Source: Firmicutes bacterium UBA2598 (GTDB lineage: Bacteria > Bacillota > PH28-bin88). From it: a stretch of DNA of 34,641 bases. The notes below the pieces were generated by a model. It ran no database searches. It was not told the origin of the DNA and worked only from the letters and a program-made list of their open reading frames with translations. The translations under genes were made by a program, and so were the position numbers. Numbering within the stretch: position 1 is the first letter of the stretch; every line of letters begins with the position of its first letter. This document shows positions 7,432 to 14,437 of this stretch, piece after piece. The stretch covers positions 1-34,641 of the forward strand of contig DDKM01000094.1 in the NCBI GenBank assembly GCA_002339345.1. The letters run 5' to 3'.

Positions 7432-8085
7432 TTAGAAATGGTTCTCAGTCATGGCGGCGATCAGTACATTCTTAATGCGGTCCAGGGATACCTGCCGGGC
7501 TTCCAGGGGAATGCCCATCCAGTCGGAAAAGTCCAGGATTTCCTCCGGCTGCTCCTCCATATACCGGTCGAAAAAGCCCAGGGCATCCAGCATTACCGCT
7601 CCCCCGGTATACTGGGGGAAGTTTTCGTTGGCGGTGGCCTTATCCCAGCCCTTGAACTCCAGGTCGCGATACTTCAGCCAGCCTGGTGTGCAAAACCACA
7701 CCTTTTGTCCCGCTGCAATTTCCTCCCTTTCTTCAACGGAGGCCACCATATCGATACAGTTGTGCACCATGGTCCGGGATATGAAATACCCTTCTTCCCG
7801 CATTTCACCAATTACTATGTCAATGGTCCGGAGGGGCTCCCAGACATTAACATAGCAATAGGTTCCCCCATATACCACAATGATTTTCCTGGCATGTTCC
7901 TTGGCCACCGCCAGCTGCTTTAATAGCTGCTTTTCCAGGTCGGCAGGGGTTTGGTGCAGGCCAGGCGTTGTATATAAAAGGATTTTGACATCCAAGAAAC
8001 CGGTTTCTTTAAGATAATTCAACTCTGGACTCATGGTACCGCAAGCTACAACGGCGTAATCCCTGAACGTAATATCCCTTTTCAT
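7432..8085 (-). CDS. DUF1638 family protein
   Basis: The 217-residue soluble protein matches my memory of the DUF1638 family (PF07796), found in methanogens and anaerobic Firmicutes, often near corrinoid methyltransferase genes. Recognisable parts are the N-terminal VVACGTMSPEL, VVYGGTYCYVN in the middle and an aromatic-rich C-terminal half. Cysteines occur in the ACG and YCY motifs and again in HNCIDM and WFCTPGW, so metal or cofactor binding is possible. ATG 8085 follows GGAGGGG by 8 bases; the frame extends further upstream without a better start. It is the first gene of a two-gene unit with the BASS-type transporter. The biochemical function is not known to me. Confidence 0.8.
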   Translation of the reverse strand: MKRDITFRDYAVVACGTMSPELNYLKETGFLDVKILLYTTPGLHQTPADLEKQLLKQLAVAKEHARKIIVVYGGTYCYVNVWEPLRTIDIVIGEMREEGYFISRTMVHNCIDMVASVEEREEIAAGQKVWFCTPGWLKYRDLEFKGWDKATANENFPQYTGGAVMLDALGFFDRYMEEQPEEILDFSDWMGIPLEARQVSLDRIKNVLIAAMTENHF

Positions 8086-8149
8086 GGTGTTCCCCTCCAC
8101 CATCTGCATTTCACTTCTACTTACTTTTTGCGTAAGCAGTATTAAGTAT

Positions 8150-8178
8150 ATTAAAATATGTTTTACCATACCTGTCAA
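8150..8178 (-). promoter_or_regulatory. Strong predicted sigma-A promoter of the DUF1638-transporter unit
   Basis: On the minus strand a perfect TTGACA (8178-8173) and TTTAAT (8155-8150, five of six) are 17 bases apart. Transcription would start near 8143, about 58 bases before ATG 8085. The leader contains a small CTTAC/GTAAG hairpin. Confidence 0.75.
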
Positions 8179-8192
8179 GACCGGTAAAGATG

Positions 8193-8222
8193 AAAAGGGC
8201 AACCCGCCAAGTGGGGCTGCCC
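8193..8222 (-). terminator. Rho-independent terminator, probably of the IlvD/Edd gene
   Basis: On the minus strand, arms 8222-8214 and 8205-8197 form nine pairs with one G-U, followed by TTTT (8196-8193). The only minus-strand gene upstream is the dehydratase ending at 8608, almost 400 bases away. The omega RNA element lies between, so the element appears to have landed between the gene and its terminator. Confidence 0.65.
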
Positions 8223-8273
8223 TGATGGTCCAGCCATGCAGTTTTCTTTACGGTTTAACTCTCCCGCCGGGAA

Positions 8274-8322
8274 GTCCCCGTCCTGAGCTTTCCCTGCTCG
8301 CGAAGGGAGAGCGAAGGGCGGG
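8274..8322. repeat. Imperfect palindrome, possible left end of an IS200/IS605-like element
   Basis: TCCCCG near 8276 pairs with CGGGGA near 8320, and inner blocks GCT/AGC and TCCC/GGGA continue the stem with bulges. Subterminal imperfect hairpins are the recognition structures of IS200/IS605 elements. Its flank CGGGAAG resembles AGGAAG just before the hairpin at the other end (8547-8560). No transposase gene is present between the two ends. Confidence 0.4.
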
Positions 8323-8389
8323 GATGAAAGGCGGCATTTCTATAAACACCTGTTCGCGCACTCCCTTTTGTGGTATAATGTGGTAAAGC

Positions 8390-8572
8390 GTCCACCTGCA
8401 GACAAGGGGTCGGAACACCAATCGTGCTTGGTAGCCCTGGGTTCCGTAAAGTCAAGGGGGAGTGCCAAGCAGACGCAGTACCGTGGGGACCACGGGAATT
8501 CAAGCCTGCCGAGACACCGCAGGTTGTCTGTGAAGCAGGAAGCTCACGCCTCTACAGGCGGTAGTAGTTCAC
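8390..8572 (+). ncRNA. Orphan omega RNA (HEARO/IscB-type scaffold) without a nuclease gene
   Basis: The sequence resembles the HEARO motif, now known as the omega RNA of IscB nucleases; TnpB omega RNAs end in a similar way. It is highly structured: CGGAAC (8411-8416) complements GTTCCG (8441-8446), TGCTTGG (8425-8431) complements CCAAGCA (8465-8471), CCGTGG/CCACGG form a hairpin (8481-8495), and CGCCT/AGGCG form the last stem (8547-8560) before the end GTAGTTCAC (8564-8572). In IscB systems the guide lies 5' of the scaffold and the nuclease gene follows. Here only the minus-strand dehydratase follows, so the RNA is an orphan. A TATAAT with an upstream TG (8371-8379) could drive it, but then no guide would be transcribed; alternatively those bases are the guide. 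Confidence 0.65.
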
Positions 8573-8607
8573 TAATGCAAATAGCCCTTTTAGACTAACC
8601 GGAAGTG

Positions 8608-10332
8608 TTACTTCACTTCCATGTAGGCGCCCTTCATGGGTGAAGCTGCCAGGCGTTTAAAGAGACCCAGCACTCCCTTGGATACCCCTGTTTTGGGCGG
8701 CTGCCAGCGGGCCCGCCGTTCTGCCAGAATAGCATCCATTTCAGCAGCGCCCTTGGACTCCCCACCCACCCCAATGATGGCCAGCGAACGGCCTGGAATA
8801 TCAATGGCGATAAGATCCCCTTCCTCCACCAGGGCAATGGCACCACCTACCGCCGCTTCCGGTGAGACATGGCCGATGCACGGGCCCCGGCTGGCCCCGG
8901 AAAAGCGGCCATCGGTAACCAGGGCGGTGGTGGCTACCAAGTCGGGATTGGTGTAAATGGCTTCGGTGGTCTTTAACATTTCCGGCATGCCGGCACCCCG
9001 GGGCCCTTCATAGCGGATAATGACTACATCCCCTGGGTTGATGCGCCCTTCCAGGATGGCAGCTACCGCCTCCTCCTCGGAATTGAAAGGCCGGGCCGGG
9101 CCGACGTGATTGTGCATTTCCGGCGCCACGGCAGCGTGCTTGACCACAGCACCCTCAGGGGCCAGGTTACCGGTCAGTACCGCTAAACCACCGCCGGGCT
9201 TGTACGGATCTGCCACCGGGTGGATGATATCTTCCTTTTTGAGCCCGTAGTTGACCAGGAAGGAAGTGGTCTGGCGGAAAAACCCGCCTGCTTCCAGGTC
9301 TGCTAGGTTCTCGCCCACCGTTTTACCTGTAACGGTAAGGGCGTCCAGGTGCAGGAAATCCTTGATCTCCCGCATGATGCCCGGCACCCCGCCAGCGTAC
9401 CACAACAGTTCCGTCGGCCACTTGCCGCTGGTCTTCAGGCTCACTAACACAGGAATCTTCCGGTGGATTTCATCAAATACCCTGGGATCCAGCTCAATAC
9501 CGACCTCCCGGGCGATGGCCGGCAGATGTAATACGGCATTGGTGGAACCGGAAACGGCGGCATGGACCATGATGGCGTTTTCAAAGGCCTTCCTGGTCAA
9601 AATCCGACTGGGGCGGATGTCCCGCGCCAGCAATTCCAGGGACTGGCGGCCAGCCCGGTTGGCGTTCTGGGTGATCTTGTTGGTTACCGCCGGGGTTAGG
9701 GCACTGCCTGGCAGGGCCAGGCCAAGGGCTTCGGACATCACCTGCATGGTACTGGCAGTCCCCATGAACTGGCAGGCGCCGCAGGTGGGGCAGGCTTGGT
9801 TCTGGTAGTACAACAGTTCCTCCTGGGTCATTTCTCCCTTGAGCACCTGGTTGCCGCACTCGTACAGTTTTTCCGAGGACATGTATCCCGGTCCCGGCAT
9901 CATCGCTCCGCCCGGTACGTGCAGGCCGGGCATGTCCAACCGCGCCAGGGCGATTAGATGGGCCGGAATGGACTTGTCACAACTGGAGATGAGCACCATA
10001 CCATCAAAATGGCCGGACAGGGCGTGGATTTCCACCATGGCGGCGATGATCTCCCTGGACACCAGGGAGTAATTCATCCCGTCATGGCCCATGGCAATAC
10101 CGTCACACATATCCGTCACGGTATAAACGGCAGGTTTACCGCCCTTTTCGTACACACCAATCTTTGCCGCCTCAGCAAGGCGATCCAAATGATAACTGCC
10201 AGGGTGGCTTTCCCCGAACACGCTGTCCACCAGTACCTGGGGCTTGGCCAGGTCCTGGATATTCCAACCCGTCCCCAGGCGCAGGGAATCACCCTGGGCA
10301 TTAACCTCTCTAAGCTGCTGACTCCTTAACAT
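8608..10332 (-). CDS. IlvD/Edd-family dehydratase
   Basis: This 574-residue enzyme belongs to the Fe-S dehydratases that include dihydroxy-acid dehydratase (IlvD) and 6-phosphogluconate dehydratase (Edd). Visible motifs are MCDGIAMGHDGM, SSCDKSIPAHLIALARL, CPTCGACQFMGTASTM (cluster and catalytic region), SGSTNAVLHLPAIA and TDGRFSGASRGPCIGHVSPEA. The cysteines expected to ligate the cluster are present. Compared with standard IlvD the CDK motif continues SIPAHL rather than the usual PGML, so this may be a paralogue with another sugar-acid or hydroxy-acid substrate. The azlD remnant upstream points to branched-chain amino acid metabolism. The ATG follows a GGGAGGG site. Its stop codon overlaps a 7-bp inverted repeat (8601-8620), and a terminator lies beyond the omega RNA element. 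Confidence 0.88.
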   Translation of the reverse strand: MLRSQQLREVNAQGDSLRLGTGWNIQDLAKPQVLVDSVFGESHPGSYHLDRLAEAAKIGVYEKGGKPAVYTVTDMCDGIAMGHDGMNYSLVSREIIAAMVEIHALSGHFDGMVLISSCDKSIPAHLIALARLDMPGLHVPGGAMMPGPGYMSSEKLYECGNQVLKGEMTQEELLYYQNQACPTCGACQFMGTASTMQVMSEALGLALPGSALTPAVTNKITQNANRAGRQSLELLARDIRPSRILTRKAFENAIMVHAAVSGSTNAVLHLPAIAREVGIELDPRVFDEIHRKIPVLVSLKTSGKWPTELLWYAGGVPGIMREIKDFLHLDALTVTGKTVGENLADLEAGGFFRQTTSFLVNYGLKKEDIIHPVADPYKPGGGLAVLTGNLAPEGAVVKHAAVAPEMHNHVGPARPFNSEEEAVAAILEGRINPGDVVIIRYEGPRGAGMPEMLKTTEAIYTNPDLVATTALVTDGRFSGASRGPCIGHVSPEAAVGGAIALVEEGDLIAIDIPGRSLAIIGVGGESKGAAEMDAILAERRARWQPPKTGVSKGVLGLFKRLAASPMKGAYMEVK

Positions 10333-10419
10333 ATTTCTTCCCTCCCAGTATGAAAACCCGGATCAAAATCCAATCCGGCATTTGTCTAATTGTACCATAA
10401 CCGGACGTGCCAAGGGCAA

Positions 10420-10602
10420 CTTTCATAATATTTAGGACTGCCATAATTGTTATTGCCAGGCCCAAGGCTATAGTAACATTGCGGGTTTGTAGGCAGCCAG
10501 CGCCGCCGCAACTCCCGCCAGGAGATCGTGGTTACCCGGAGAAAGGGCCAGAAACCCCTGGGGCAGGAGCAGGGCCTGCACAATTAAGGCGGTCAGGAGT
10601 AC
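10420..10602 (-). pseudogene. azlD remnant (branched-chain amino acid exporter subunit)
   Basis: The minus strand from 10602 encodes LLTALIVQALLLPQGFLAL, then an LLAGVAAALAAYK segment, in one frame. After one base is restored in the run CAAACCC near 10487 it continues as TRNVTIALGLAITIMAVL. This matches the C-terminal half of AzlD, the small partner of the AzlC branched-chain amino acid exporter. The N-terminal half is missing: a stop (10603-10605) precedes the fragment and the MarR promoter begins at 10622. So the gene is both truncated and frameshifted. It lies directly upstream of the IlvD/Edd gene, suggesting a former azlCD-dehydratase cluster broken when the marR-exporter pair arrived. 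Confidence 0.65.
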
Positions 10603-10621
10603 CTAAAATAAAATGTTCTTC

Positions 10622-10650
10622 TTGACGAAAATAAAAAGATGGATTAAAAT
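10622..10650 (+). promoter_or_regulatory. Promoter of the marR-exporter unit
   Basis: TTGACG (10622-10627) and TAAAAT (10645-10650) are 17 bases apart, each five of six to the sigma-A consensus. The predicted start site near 10657 falls inside the operator palindrome. Confidence 0.75.
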
Positions 10651-10655
10651 AACAA

Positions 10656-10678
10656 AATAGTTTGTTATATAAACTATT
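10656..10678. promoter_or_regulatory. MarR-type operator palindrome
   Basis: AATAGTTT (10656-10663) and AAACTATT (10671-10678) are perfect inverted 8-mers with a 7-base spacer, immediately downstream of the -10 hexamer. Size, AT content and position are typical of MarR operators and indicate autorepression by the gene that starts at 10711. Confidence 0.75.
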
Positions 10679-10710
10679 CACTTAGCCAACCAAAGAGGGG
10701 GTGCCTGTGG

Positions 10711-11163
10711 GTGCATGGGGAGATCAGACCATATCTGGAGCGACTAGAGGTATTATTTCCAGTATTGTTCCGGCGGTTAGAGACTAGAAGCCGTGGTGCC
10801 AAAGGGGACTTGTCCATTGTCCAGCGGATGGTCCTGGCCATACTGATGGGCAAAGAACAGACCACCATGTCGGAATTGAGTTCAGCCCTGGGGATCACCA
10901 AGGGAGCAGCCACCACTTTGGTAGACCGCTTGGTGGAGGATGGACTGGCATCCCGGGCGCGGAGCGAATCGGACCGCCGCTTGGTGTATGTTCAGCTAAC
11001 GGAAAAGGGCCGCCTGGCACTGCAGGAAAGTAAGCGGCAGAGGCTTAAGGCACTGGGGGAATACCTGGCCCTGTTGGAAGACGAAGAAGTGGACGCTTTG
11101 GTGCGCATTCTGGAAAAGCTGGCCGGGGTAATGGGCCCGGAAGGGTTGAAAGGCCAGGGGTAG
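10711..11163 (+). CDS. MarR-family transcriptional regulator
   Basis: This 150-residue protein is a winged-helix regulator. The recognition region reads TMSELSSALGITKGAATTLVDRLVEDGLASR, given here as the helix-turn-helix and wing around residues 48-78, followed by the wing SESDRRLVYVQLTEKG. Terminal helices would form the dimer interface. I chose GTG 10711, 8 bases after AGAGGGGG. The gene is followed by a drug exporter gene 105 bases downstream and preceded by a palindromic operator over its own start site, so it most likely represses both genes until a toxic ligand binds. No redox-sensing cysteine is seen, arguing for ligand control rather than oxidation. Confidence 0.9.
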   Translation: MHGEIRPYLERLEVLFPVLFRRLETRSRGAKGDLSIVQRMVLAILMGKEQTTMSELSSALGITKGAATTLVDRLVEDGLASRARSESDRRLVYVQLTEKGRLALQESKRQRLKALGEYLALLEDEEVDALVRILEKLAGVMGPEGLKGQG

Positions 11164-11268
11164 GATGGCTGAAATAGGATGCGCATGCCGTAGGCGGTAT
11201 GGAACGACAGATTACAGGGCTGCCCCTTCTGGTACGGGCGGAATTAGGTGATAAAGGAGAAGAATTGC

Positions 11269-12879
11269 ATGGAACTTTTGGAAGGTACACAAAAGAAATG
11301 GGTGCTGATTGGCCTGCTCTTTGGCATGCTGCTGGGCTCCCTGGACCAAACCATCGTTGGGACCGCCATGCCCCGGGTGATTGCCAGCCTGGGTGGCATG
11401 GATCTATATGCTTGGGTATTTACAGCCTACATGCTGGCGGCCACCACTTCGGTGCCCATTGCCGGCAAAATGGGTGACTTGTTTGGTCGCAAGTATTTTT
11501 ATATTGGGAGCCTATCCCTGTTCATGGTGGGGTCCATGTTCTGCGGTATCGCCACAAACATGACTCAACTTATTCTATTCCGTGCCCTGCAGGGGCTGGG
11601 GGCAGGTAGCATGATGGCTAACGCCATGGCTATCGTTGGGGACCTCTTTCCCCCTGCCCAGCGAGGCCGCTACCAGGGTCTCATGGGGGCGGTCTTTGGG
11701 CTGTCCAGCATCGTCGGACCGGCGCTGGGAGGCTACCTGACCGACCAGTTGAGCTGGCGGTGGGTATTTTTTGTGAACCTGCCCGTCGGTATCCTTGCCG
11801 TGACAATTCTCCTGTGGTCCATGCCGGTAGTACGCTCAACCCTACGGCGTTCGGTTGACTATTTGGGCGCCTCCACCCTCTTATTGGCCGCCATCCCCAT
11901 GCTGCTGGCCTTTTCCTGGGCGGGCAAGGAATTTGCCTGGGGCTCCCCCAGAATCGTGGGATTGCTGGCATTCTCCGCCCTGGCCTGGGTAGCCTTTGTG
12001 CTGGTGGAAAGGCGGGCCAAGGAACCCATCCTGCCCATGGACCTGTTTGGCAACCCGGTGATCGCCGTATCCAGTGCCGTGGTGTTTCTCACCGGAGCCG
12101 CCATGTTTGGCACCATTATGTTCATTCCGTTGTTCATGCAGGCGGTGGTGGGTCTTTCCGCCACCAACTCCGGTATGCTGCTGACCCCGATGATGTTATC
12201 CATGGTGGGGGCCAGTATCTTCGGTGGTCAGGTGATCTCCCGCACCGGCAAATACAAATGGCTAACGGTGGCGGCCATTGGGGTGATGGCGGTGGGCATG
12301 TACCTCCTGTCCCTGATGACGGAAACGACCTCCCATGCCCAGGTAATTCGTAACATGATCATCGTGGGCGTCGGGCTGGGTGTAACCATGCCGGTATTCA
12401 CCATCATCGTCCAGAACGCCGTGCCCCACAGCCGCCTGGGAGTGGGTACCGCGGCCATTCAATTTTTCCGCAGCATCGGGGGGACCATTGGGGTGGCGGT
12501 GTTCGGCACGTTTCTGACCTCCCGCATGCAGCGGGAAATTAAAGGTCTCATACCCGATCAAGTACCGGGAATGGCTGGAGCCGGTAACCTGGCGGAAATC
12601 GCTGACCCGCAGGCGCTGATCAACCCCGACGCCCTTGCCGCCATCAAGGCTCAAACACCGGAGTTTATGTTGCCTTTGCTTGATAAAATCCTGGACGACG
12701 TACGCAGCGCCCTGGTGGTCGCCCTCCACGATGTGTTCCTGGCGGGTTTTGTGGCCATCACTGCAGCTTTTGCTTTGGCCCTGTACCTCAAGGAACAACC
12801 CCTTCGCCGGTCCCAACGCGACCAGGAAGGGGCTGTTGAAGGCCAGCCGGTGCTGGCAGTGCAGCTGGAAAAAAGTTAG
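11269..12879 (+). CDS. DHA2-family drug:H+ antiporter (EmrB/QacA type, 14 TM)
   Basis: This 536-residue major facilitator has about 14 membrane segments and all key DHA2 motifs: LDQTIVGTAMPRV in TM1 (motif D1), GKMGDLFGRKYFY between TM2 and TM3 (motif A), RALQGLGAG in TM4 (motif B) and GPALGGYL in TM5 (motif C, the antiporter signature). It should export hydrophobic or cationic toxicants using the proton gradient. ATG 11269 follows AAAGGAG by 9 bases; the frame also runs back to a GTG at 11248. A long extracytoplasmic loop (residues about 425-475) lies before the last membrane segment, as in QacA relatives. It is cotranscribed with the MarR gene. The C-terminal tail is cytoplasmic and charged. 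Confidence 0.92.
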   Translation: MELLEGTQKKWVLIGLLFGMLLGSLDQTIVGTAMPRVIASLGGMDLYAWVFTAYMLAATTSVPIAGKMGDLFGRKYFYIGSLSLFMVGSMFCGIATNMTQLILFRALQGLGAGSMMANAMAIVGDLFPPAQRGRYQGLMGAVFGLSSIVGPALGGYLTDQLSWRWVFFVNLPVGILAVTILLWSMPVVRSTLRRSVDYLGASTLLLAAIPMLLAFSWAGKEFAWGSPRIVGLLAFSALAWVAFVLVERRAKEPILPMDLFGNPVIAVSSAVVFLTGAAMFGTIMFIPLFMQAVVGLSATNSGMLLTPMMLSMVGASIFGGQVISRTGKYKWLTVAAIGVMAVGMYLLSLMTETTSHAQVIRNMIIVGVGLGVTMPVFTIIVQNAVPHSRLGVGTAAIQFFRSIGGTIGVAVFGTFLTSRMQREIKGLIPDQVPGMAGAGNLAEIADPQALINPDALAAIKAQTPEFMLPLLDKILDDVRSALVVALHDVFLAGFVAITAAFALALYLKEQPLRRSQRDQEGAVEGQPVLAVQLEKS

Positions 12880-12980
12880 CCCTCCATGCCGCCCAGGGGG
12901 AAACCCGTAGCGGAAAGAAAACTGGACATGGGCAGGATGCCCGGTCAGGCGGATTTGAGTACCAAAGCTGTGGCGCTTGC

Positions 12981-14228
12981 CTAGTGCCGTGTGGGGGGAT
13001 CCTTTGCCGGATTCCCCTCCTCTTCCCATGCCTCAAATTTTTGGGAACGGGAGTTTTCCAGCGGTACTTCAGGCAGCATGAACCTCGAATGATGGTCTAC
13101 ATGCTTTTTATAGGCGGGTTTCACAGGAATGCCCAGCCGGGTTTGTAAGCTAATGCGGTAATCCCTTGTCATTACATTGGCCAGAGACCCAAGGAGCAAT
13201 AACCCGGCAAAACCAACCAGGGGAAACAGGATGCCCACCAGCCGGGAGAAACCAACCTGGGCGGTAAAAAAGGCAATCAAGCTTGTACCTACCGCAACCA
13301 TACGAAACACGGGTCCGCCTGGATTAGCCACCCGGGCGCAAAACCCGTACAGGCTGCCTACCGCCGTTGTGAAGATGCCCACCAGGAGGATGATACTGTA
13401 ACCGGCGCGAAAGACCGGCGAAAGCTCCCCGGCAATAAACAACATGGGCACCTCGTAGGTGGCCGCAGCGGGAGCCCTGGTTAGCAGGGCAACAGTGATG
13501 GCCAGCGCCCCGATACCAAGGCCAAGGGAACCCATGATGGCCCCCGCCTGTAAATTGGCCGGGGAAGTCAGTGGACCCAGGGGGGCCAATACGGCAATGC
13601 CAATCACTAAATTGTAAGAAACGTATAGCAAGGCAGCCAGGGGCCAAAAGGGCACGGCGGCTCGCCCCACCTGGGACCACTGCAAATTTTGCGCAAATGC
13701 ACCCGGGGCGCCAATCACCGTGGCCACCCCCACCGCCAATATGGCGACCACAAGGGCTGGCACCAGATAAGTAAGGGCGGCAACGATCCCGCCAATGCCG
13801 CCCAGGACGGTAACAAGGGTAAAGACCAGCATCACGAAAATGCCCAGCAAGGGGGAAAGCCCAAACTCCTGGGCGAAAATGGCGCCGGCACCAGCCGCCA
13901 TGACCGATACCCCGCCGAATAGAAAAAAGGTGATCACCCCATCCACGGCGGCGCCAATATGGCGACCGCCGGCGTGTTTAATCACCGACAGGTGGGAGTT
14001 GGCCTTTAGCCGTCTGCCCAGTTCCAGGATGGCGTAACCAAACAGGGAAAACAGGATGGTGGATATGAACACCCCGATCATCCCCCATCCCCCAAAATAG
14101 GCAAAAAACTGCAGTACCTCCTGTCCCGATGCGAAACCCGCCCCGATGATGGTACCAATATAAGTGGCTGCTATTTTATATGCCGGCAGTTCTGCGGCTT
14201 TTGGCGGTTGTTGTTTCATCATAGGCAT
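12981..14228 (-). CDS. YkvI-family membrane protein (APC-superfamily transporter)
   Basis: The 415-residue protein matches the YkvI family (COG3949), relatives of amino acid transporters with the LeuT fold. The first membrane segment carries IGTIIGAGFASGQEVLQFF, with the glycine-rich unwound stretch that binds substrate in this superfamily. About ten further hydrophobic segments follow, and the last about 45 residues are a charged cytoplasmic tail rich in His, Glu and Lys. It starts at ATG 14228 after a weak CGGGGT site; an ATG two codons later is possible. It is convergent with the drug exporter, with 101 bases between, and its head faces tex. The substrate is unknown. Confidence 0.82.
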   Translation of the reverse strand: MPMMKQQPPKAAELPAYKIAATYIGTIIGAGFASGQEVLQFFAYFGGWGMIGVFISTILFSLFGYAILELGRRLKANSHLSVIKHAGGRHIGAAVDGVITFFLFGGVSVMAAGAGAIFAQEFGLSPLLGIFVMLVFTLVTVLGGIGGIVAALTYLVPALVVAILAVGVATVIGAPGAFAQNLQWSQVGRAAVPFWPLAALLYVSYNLVIGIAVLAPLGPLTSPANLQAGAIMGSLGLGIGALAITVALLTRAPAAATYEVPMLFIAGELSPVFRAGYSIILLVGIFTTAVGSLYGFCARVANPGGPVFRMVAVGTSLIAFFTAQVGFSRLVGILFPLVGFAGLLLLGSLANVMTRDYRISLQTRLGIPVKPAYKKHVDHHSRFMLPEVPLENSRSQKFEAWEEEGNPAKDPPTRH

Positions 14229-14358
14229 AGTTTACCCCGGATTTTGGAGAAAAACCGTGGGGGATTCGCTGTCCTTCACGCATAATACTGGATGGAAACG
14301 CGTCTGCAAGGGAATCGGGGTGATGCTGTGGAAGAGCAAGAACTTCATGCCCGCCCCG

Positions 14359-14387
14359 TGGTAAAGTTAACTGCCATGTTTTATAAT
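14359..14387 (+). promoter_or_regulatory. Predicted promoter of tex
   Basis: A perfect TATAAT (14382-14387) is preceded at 17 bases by TGGTAA (14359-14364), a weak -35. The start site would be near 14394, giving a 44-base leader ending in AGGAGG before ATG 14438. The rest of the 14229-14358 gap shows nothing I recognise. Confidence 0.5.
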
Positions 14388-14437
14388 GGCCTTTGGATAG
14401 CGAATTAACAGGGATATTTTTAACCAGGAGGTTTTCC

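Noticed and set aside
8368..8598. A 76-residue protein over the omega RNA
   Set aside because: It has no ribosome binding site. Its end resembles translated tnpB/omega RNA flanks (a VKQEAHAS-like end), so the similarity comes from the RNA element, not from a gene.
12262..13029. A 255-codon minus-strand frame
   Set aside because: It lies antisense to the drug exporter, which has all family motifs. It is a GC-rich shadow frame.
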